Source of the DNA: an uncultured Tenacibaculum sp.
Lineage (GTDB): Bacteria; Bacteroidota; Bacteroidia; Flavobacteriales; Flavobacteriaceae
Direction: 5' to 3'
Length of the DNA: 64,000 nucleotides
Assembly: GCF_947495995.1 (NCBI RefSeq)
Contig: NZ_CANMAX010000004.1
Location: forward strand, 186,001-250,000
The notes under the pieces were generated by a model, which did no database searches, had not been told where the DNA came from, and worked only from the letters and a program-made list of their open reading frames with translations. Position 1 is the stretch's first letter; each line of letters begins with the position of its first letter. Shown here piece by piece: positions 60,160-64,000 of the stretch. Both the position numbers and the translations under genes were made by a program.

Positions 60160-60705
60160 TTATGCTTTTATAGCATCCCAAACTAAGTTGAGCTGACTTT
60201 CAACATAGTTAGGATTATTCTGTTGAACATTCCAACGTATTGTTGATAGTAAAGAACCTCCAATAAATTGAAGTAATTCTTGGGTCGGTATATTTTTAAT
60301 AATTCCGTTTGCTTTTCCTGATTCAATCAAATTATGGACTTCTTTAGCTGCATCTTGACCAAATTTTCGACTTTCTTCAGTAATAATAGGGGAAGCGTGT
60401 AATTGCTCCATAAACTGAAAATACTCAATGTTTTGAGTGAAAAATTCTGTGGCGAGTATATAATATGTGAAAAACTGACTTTTAATATTTTCTTCAGGAA
60501 TAAAAGGCTTAAAAATATCTTGTTCTTGAGATTTTACAAATTGATAAATATGATTAATTAAAATCTCTTTATTTGGAAAATAATTATAGATAGTTCCCAT
60601 TCCAGTACCTGCCTCTTTAGCGATTGCAGACATTGGAGTGGCATGAATACCGTTTTTTGAAAGTAAACTTAAAGCGGCTTTTACAATACTATCTTTTTTT
60701 GTCAT
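60160..60705 (-). CDS. TetR/AcrR family transcriptional regulator
   Basis: The protein has 181 residues. The N-terminal HTH (about 3-50) has IVKAALSLLSKNGIHATPMSAIAKEAGTGMGTIYNYFPNKEILINHIY; the helical C-terminal part binds an unknown ligand. It is the first gene of a unit with SDR and DoxX genes. A perfect palindrome 20 bp before its start fits autorepression. Confidence 0.93.
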   Translation of the reverse strand: MTKKDSIVKAALSLLSKNGIHATPMSAIAKEAGTGMGTIYNYFPNKEILINHIYQFVKSQEQDIFKPFIPEENIKSQFFTYYILATEFFTQNIEYFQFMEQLHASPIITEESRKFGQDAAKEVHNLIESGKANGIIKNIPTQELLQFIGGSLLSTIRWNVQQNNPNYVESQLNLVWDAIKA

Positions 60706-60724
60706 GTTACAAATGTATAATTTT

Positions 60725-60742
60725 TTGGAATATTTATTCCAA
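60725..60742. promoter_or_regulatory. TetR operator-like palindrome TTGGAATA-TT-TATTCCAA (site 1)
   Basis: A perfect 8-bp inverted repeat lies 20 bp upstream of the TetR ATG; a near copy precedes the SDR gene. Length and position fit a TetR-family operator. Confidence 0.6.
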
Positions 60743-60760
60743 TCAAATATATTAAAAATA

Positions 60761-60792
60761 AAAAAACCGCTAATTCTAAAAGAACTAGCGGA
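60761..60792 (-). terminator. Intrinsic terminator of the phosphoesterase gene
   Basis: On the minus strand CCGCTAGTTC pairs with GAATTAGCGG (one mismatch) around TTTTA and is followed by seven T, 46 bp after the stop at 60838. Confidence 0.8.
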
Positions 60793-60837
60793 ATAAAGAT
60801 CAAAAAAAATTCTCCCGGTTTTTCTTGATGTGTTTAT

Positions 60838-63120
60838 CTATTTTTTAATAAGTTTCTTTTTGTAGATAATTTCATTGCCTTCTTTAACATGTAAAATGTA
60901 AACTCCTGTTGCTTTTACATTCGGAGTAATTTTTTGGCTTACATTATCGTCAATTACTTGTTTCTTTTGAAATACAACTTTACCATTCATGTCAAATAAA
61001 GTGATTTCAATTGGCGCGCGAAAGTACATCTTTTTTGTAGAAATAATAATGTTATTTACAAAAGGATTTGGACTAACTTCAAAATTTTCAGCAGAGAAAA
61101 TAGGAGGGTGGTTGATTGTATTTTGCTCAGAAGATCTATTAACAGTAGTTCCGCAAGCTCCTAAGAATTCCCAATCGTTAGCAGAAGTACGTAAAAATAA
61201 GTTACCTTGATAAACAACTTTATCCCCAGCTGAATAGCTCACTCCGCTTCTCCATTCAGCAATACCAGCACAAATATCTGGATTAGTAGTATCTCCACCA
61301 GTAGTATAAGAAACAATTAAACGAGCAGCTTTTCCAGATCCACCTTCGTAAGAATCTGCAACACGTTTAGCAGAAGTGCTTGTTAAACTTGTTCCTCTAC
61401 CTTTAATGATAAAACTGAGATTGTTTCCAGAAGTCCATCCACTTTTATTCACTAAACTTTGAACCATATTCTTTAAGTTAGGAGAACGTTGCGCACTTCC
61501 ATTTTGTCCGCTAGACCAAGAACTTGGAGTCCAAACTGTTTTAGCGCTAAATGTATTTCTAGCAGAAACATTATTAGAATTTGAGAAAGCAGCAGAGTTA
61601 CTACTATCGTGTAAGCTAATTTCAAGTTCTGCACTAGCACTATTACTTTCATCTGCATTGAATTGTAAATAAGCACTTGTAATAGTTGCATTTTTAGGAA
61701 GATTTACATTTGTAAAACGCAAACCTATTTTTTGGTAACCATTGTTGTTGTGACTATCGTATACTAATTCTAAATCGCTACTATTAATGTACATAGAACC
61801 ATCTTCACTTTCTTCAACATCATCATTACCAGAAGCAATCGCAACTTCAATAGTTTTGTTATCGTTATCTGAACCACCTCCGCCAGAAGTATTTCTATTG
61901 ATAGTTACTACACTACCATTAGAAGGACTCCAAACATCTAAATTAGAAGGAATTTGAAAAGGATTACTATTTGAAACAGATCCAACATTAGAAGCATTGT
62001 CTACACGAATTGTTCTTGTTTCAATTTTATTTTCATCAACGAATATCCATTTAAATTGATTGAATCTTCCAGAATTACGAGTCCAATCTTTATTGTCATC
62101 ATTAGAACGTAATGGAGCACCCCAACAACCTTCACCAACATAAACAGTTCCGTTAGTATTATCTCTTACAAAACCTTCATCGCTACCAGAACTTGTAGAA
62201 GGTCTTACTGGCCAAGTGGTTTTTACAGTGTGCGCATCACATTCAACAACTAATTGTACTTTGTTATCATAAAAAGTACGAGCCCAATTGCTGTACTGAC
62301 TATTTCCTTCTGATTTGAAACGAACGTGAGGACGCATAGGTTTATGATATTGAGCAATTTTCCACTTTGTACTTGAATTGTTAGCCAAATCACTACGTAA
62401 CCAACTTGTTTGATTTCCTGAAATAGAAATTTCAGTATTTAAAGTGTAGGTTCTTACTAAATTATTTCCAAAAGTAATTGCATAATAAACACTAGAAGAA
62501 GGCGTGTCGAAAAGATTATAAATACTATTATTGCTATCTTCATGATTACCTCTAGCTGCAATAATTGGGAACATTCTTCCGTCTGAAGCAATAGTTAATT
62601 GCCAATCGTTAAACCAAGTTTGCCATTGACTATTTGTATCGTCATCTGTCATATCTCCACCGAATAATACAGCGTGAGGTTTTAATTTAGATACTAATAA
62701 GTTAGCATTTCTTCTAGGAGTTCTGTTGTTTCTAGAGTCTCCACCAGCAATAAAAGATAATCTACTGTTATCTGATGGTGCAGTTTTAAACCATAATCTA
62801 CGACTTGTTCCTTGACTATCTCTAATAACAAAGTAGTAAGCTGTGTTAGGCGTTAATCCAGTTAATCTTACAAAATTATTGTTCATTCCTTTGTAAGATG
62901 AAGTTCTACTAGGAGCTGCTGAATTTGGGTAGCTGCTGTAGTTAGTTCCGAAATCTGTAGTTCCAAAATATACTCTTGGATTACTACCAGAAGTTTGATT
63001 CCATCCTATTACTATTGAAGTTGCAGGATTTCCTCTTAATGTTAAACGATACTTATCGTTGTTGGCGTTAGCGTTAAATCCAATACAAAAAAGGATCGCT
63101 AAAAAAAGAAGTTTTTTCAT
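60838..63120 (-). CDS. T9SS-secreted metallophosphoesterase (purple-acid-phosphatase-like)
   Basis: The protein has 760 residues. The signal peptide ends near NANAN (20). A fibronectin-like domain (about 24-112) is followed by a calcineurin-like phosphoesterase domain (about 120-365) with GGDSR (126-130), GGDMTD (154-159), GNHE (191-194), QYHKPMRPH and ECDAHT. A DNRLRE-like beta domain follows (about 425-610), then a short chitin-binding-like module (about 620-660, EWRSGVSYSAGDKVVYQGNLF), and finally a type IX sorting domain (about 680-760, SPNPFVNNIII...GVYILHV...KKLIKK). It is exported to the cell surface or medium. Substrate: a phosphoester, perhaps on a polysaccharide. Confidence 0.9.
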   Translation of the reverse strand: MKKLLFLAILFCIGFNANANNDKYRLTLRGNPATSIVIGWNQTSGSNPRVYFGTTDFGTNYSSYPNSAAPSRTSSYKGMNNNFVRLTGLTPNTAYYFVIRDSQGTSRRLWFKTAPSDNSRLSFIAGGDSRNNRTPRRNANLLVSKLKPHAVLFGGDMTDDDTNSQWQTWFNDWQLTIASDGRMFPIIAARGNHEDSNNSIYNLFDTPSSSVYYAITFGNNLVRTYTLNTEISISGNQTSWLRSDLANNSSTKWKIAQYHKPMRPHVRFKSEGNSQYSNWARTFYDNKVQLVVECDAHTVKTTWPVRPSTSSGSDEGFVRDNTNGTVYVGEGCWGAPLRSNDDNKDWTRNSGRFNQFKWIFVDENKIETRTIRVDNASNVGSVSNSNPFQIPSNLDVWSPSNGSVVTINRNTSGGGGSDNDNKTIEVAIASGNDDVEESEDGSMYINSSDLELVYDSHNNNGYQKIGLRFTNVNLPKNATITSAYLQFNADESNSASAELEISLHDSSNSAAFSNSNNVSARNTFSAKTVWTPSSWSSGQNGSAQRSPNLKNMVQSLVNKSGWTSGNNLSFIIKGRGTSLTSTSAKRVADSYEGGSGKAARLIVSYTTGGDTTNPDICAGIAEWRSGVSYSAGDKVVYQGNLFLRTSANDWEFLGACGTTVNRSSEQNTINHPPIFSAENFEVSPNPFVNNIIISTKKMYFRAPIEITLFDMNGKVVFQKKQVIDDNVSQKITPNVKATGVYILHVKEGNEIIYKKKLIKK

Positions 63121-63290
63121 GATGAAGTAGGGGTTAATTGGTTAAGCTGTGGCGAAAGTAAAAAAGTTGAAAACTATTTTACTTTCAATTTTAATTCTTA
63201 ATTTAAAATTAAAATACATAACTTTTATTTCAAGTAAATTTAACGTCTTTGTTTTTAATAATTAACCTTCTTTACACGTAATTTGACTTT

Positions 63291-64000
63291 ATGAATAAAC
63301 CTAACCTCCTAAAATTATCTGTTTTTTTTATTTTCATCGGTAGAGCCTGGCAACACTTGTTTTGGGACGCTCCTTATCGAACTTTTTTCTGGGATGAATC
63401 ACTTTTAAAACCTATTGTGGAAAATTGGTTTGGTGTTTCATGGACAACTTATGCGACAAGTCCAAATACAGATGTATTTGTACAATCTTTAATTATAAGT
63501 AAAGGTATTTTATACTGTATTGCTGCTGTAAGTAGTTTGCTGATCACTAAAAAGAATAAGAAAGTTTTTAAGATTCCTATCTATTTGGGAGGATTAAGTT
63601 TAATAATCTTGACATTATTATTAACTAAAGAGAAGTTTTATCATTTCGCTCAATTTTTCGAGCATAGTATTCAGTTCGGTTTACCATTTGTGCTCTTATA
63701 TACTTTGAAAGATAGTTTCAACTTAGATAGGTTAATTTTCACATTAAAGGTTTTAATCGCTATTACTTTCTTTTCACACGGACTTTATGCTTTTGGTGCT
63801 TATCCTGTTCCTGGAAAATTTGTAGACATGGTAATTAATATCATGGGTGTTTCAGAGTCTTTTGCGATTACTTTCTTGTATGTAGCAGGTATTTTAGATT
63901 TTGTTTTAGCGGTTTTAATTTTTATTCCTAAGGTTGATACTTATGCATTAATCTACGCTGTAGCTTGGGGATTGTTAACTGCTTTGGCAAGAATTGTAGC
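63291..64000 (+). CDS. Multi-pass membrane protein, partial (runs off the right edge)
   Basis: ATG 63291 opens a frame with no stop up to the window end (236 codons). The product starts MNKPNLLKLSVFFIFIGRAW and continues QHLFWDAPYRTFFWDESLL. About seven membrane helices can be drawn. It resembles a Bacteroidota family of uncharacterised DoxX-like or MauE-like membrane proteins, but the family was not firmly recognised. It is divergent from the phosphoesterase gene. Confidence 0.75.
   Translation, partial: MNKPNLLKLSVFFIFIGRAWQHLFWDAPYRTFFWDESLLKPIVENWFGVSWTTYATSPNTDVFVQSLIISKGILYCIAAVSSLLITKKNKKVFKIPIYLGGLSLIILTLLLTKEKFYHFAQFFEHSIQFGLPFVLLYTLKDSFNLDRLIFTLKVLIAITFFSHGLYAFGAYPVPGKFVDMVINIMGVSESFAITFLYVAGILDFVLAVLIFIPKVDTYALIYAVAWGLLTALARIV

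Overview
This 64 kb window is AT-rich chromosomal DNA from a member of the Bacteroidota, almost certainly a marine-type Flavobacteriaceae (Tenacibaculum-like; genus not proven). The signs are: a SusC/SusD pair, a type IX secretion C-terminal sorting domain, many flavobacterial DUF families, TAnnTTTG promoter -7 boxes, almost no Shine-Dalgarno sequences, and a tmRNA whose tag reads GENNYALAA. No prophage, IS element, CRISPR array, tRNA or rRNA gene was seen.

Layout. 1-8.4 kb: end of an ABC ATPase gene, an ABC permease/M1 aminopeptidase fusion, a lipoprotein with 12-13 residue repeats, small DUF genes, a BtuF-like binding protein and a LytTR response regulator. 8.5-13.3 kb: a susCD pair facing the LytTR gene, then an intergenic small-RNA candidate. 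13.3-18.5 kb: pyrF, an orphan DppB-type permease, two thioredoxin-fold lipoproteins, and tpiA-prmA-clpS plus a small orf. 18.53-19.8 kb: a 1.3 kb gene-free region with a tandem array of structured noncoding RNA units. 19.8-26.5 kb: secreted proteases (HEIGH metzincin, S8, M28), kdsA and DUF4846. 26.5-34.5 kb: a frameshifted secreted protein and a HlyD/ATPase/FtsX-permease efflux operon facing an NtrC-type regulator and its kinase. 34.6-42 kb: three transglutaminase-like paralogues, a large BNR/VPS10-like protein and a LolA-like protein. 42-47.9 kb: a winged-helix repressor with CreD and a run of membrane-protein genes. 47.9-50.7 kb: small DUF genes, a saccharopine/alanine-dehydrogenase-like enzyme and tmRNA (ssrA). 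50.7-57.5 kb: an ATP-grasp/aspartoacylase pair and a polyamine operon (arginine decarboxylase, agmatinase, deoxyhypusine-synthase-like enzyme) that predicts arginine to agmatine to putrescine to homospermidine. 57.9-64 kb: a hypothetical gene, a TetR-SDR-DoxX operon with two operator-like repeats, a T9SS-secreted phosphoesterase and a partial membrane-protein gene.

The strongest candidates for undescribed biology are regulatory. (1) Three complete units and one 3' fragment of a tandem structured RNA family lie at 18557-19350. Each complete unit starts with the same two-block promoter, TGTGAC-N14-TGTGTC, which looks like an ECF sigma promoter, and ends in its own terminator; hairpins are kept by compensatory changes. 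The same promoter type precedes the DUF4197 lipoprotein gene at 5738. (2) Repeats of the form CTTACATCAAA/TTTAATTCAAA, about 21 bp apart, sit upstream of susC and of a small-RNA candidate behind susD. In both places the last repeat ends at the same distance from a -7 box, which suggests one LytTR regulon. (3) Perfect inverted repeats ACTTTG-N5-CAAAGT precede both transcription units flanking a winged-helix gene. All of these are sequence-based inferences without transcript data.
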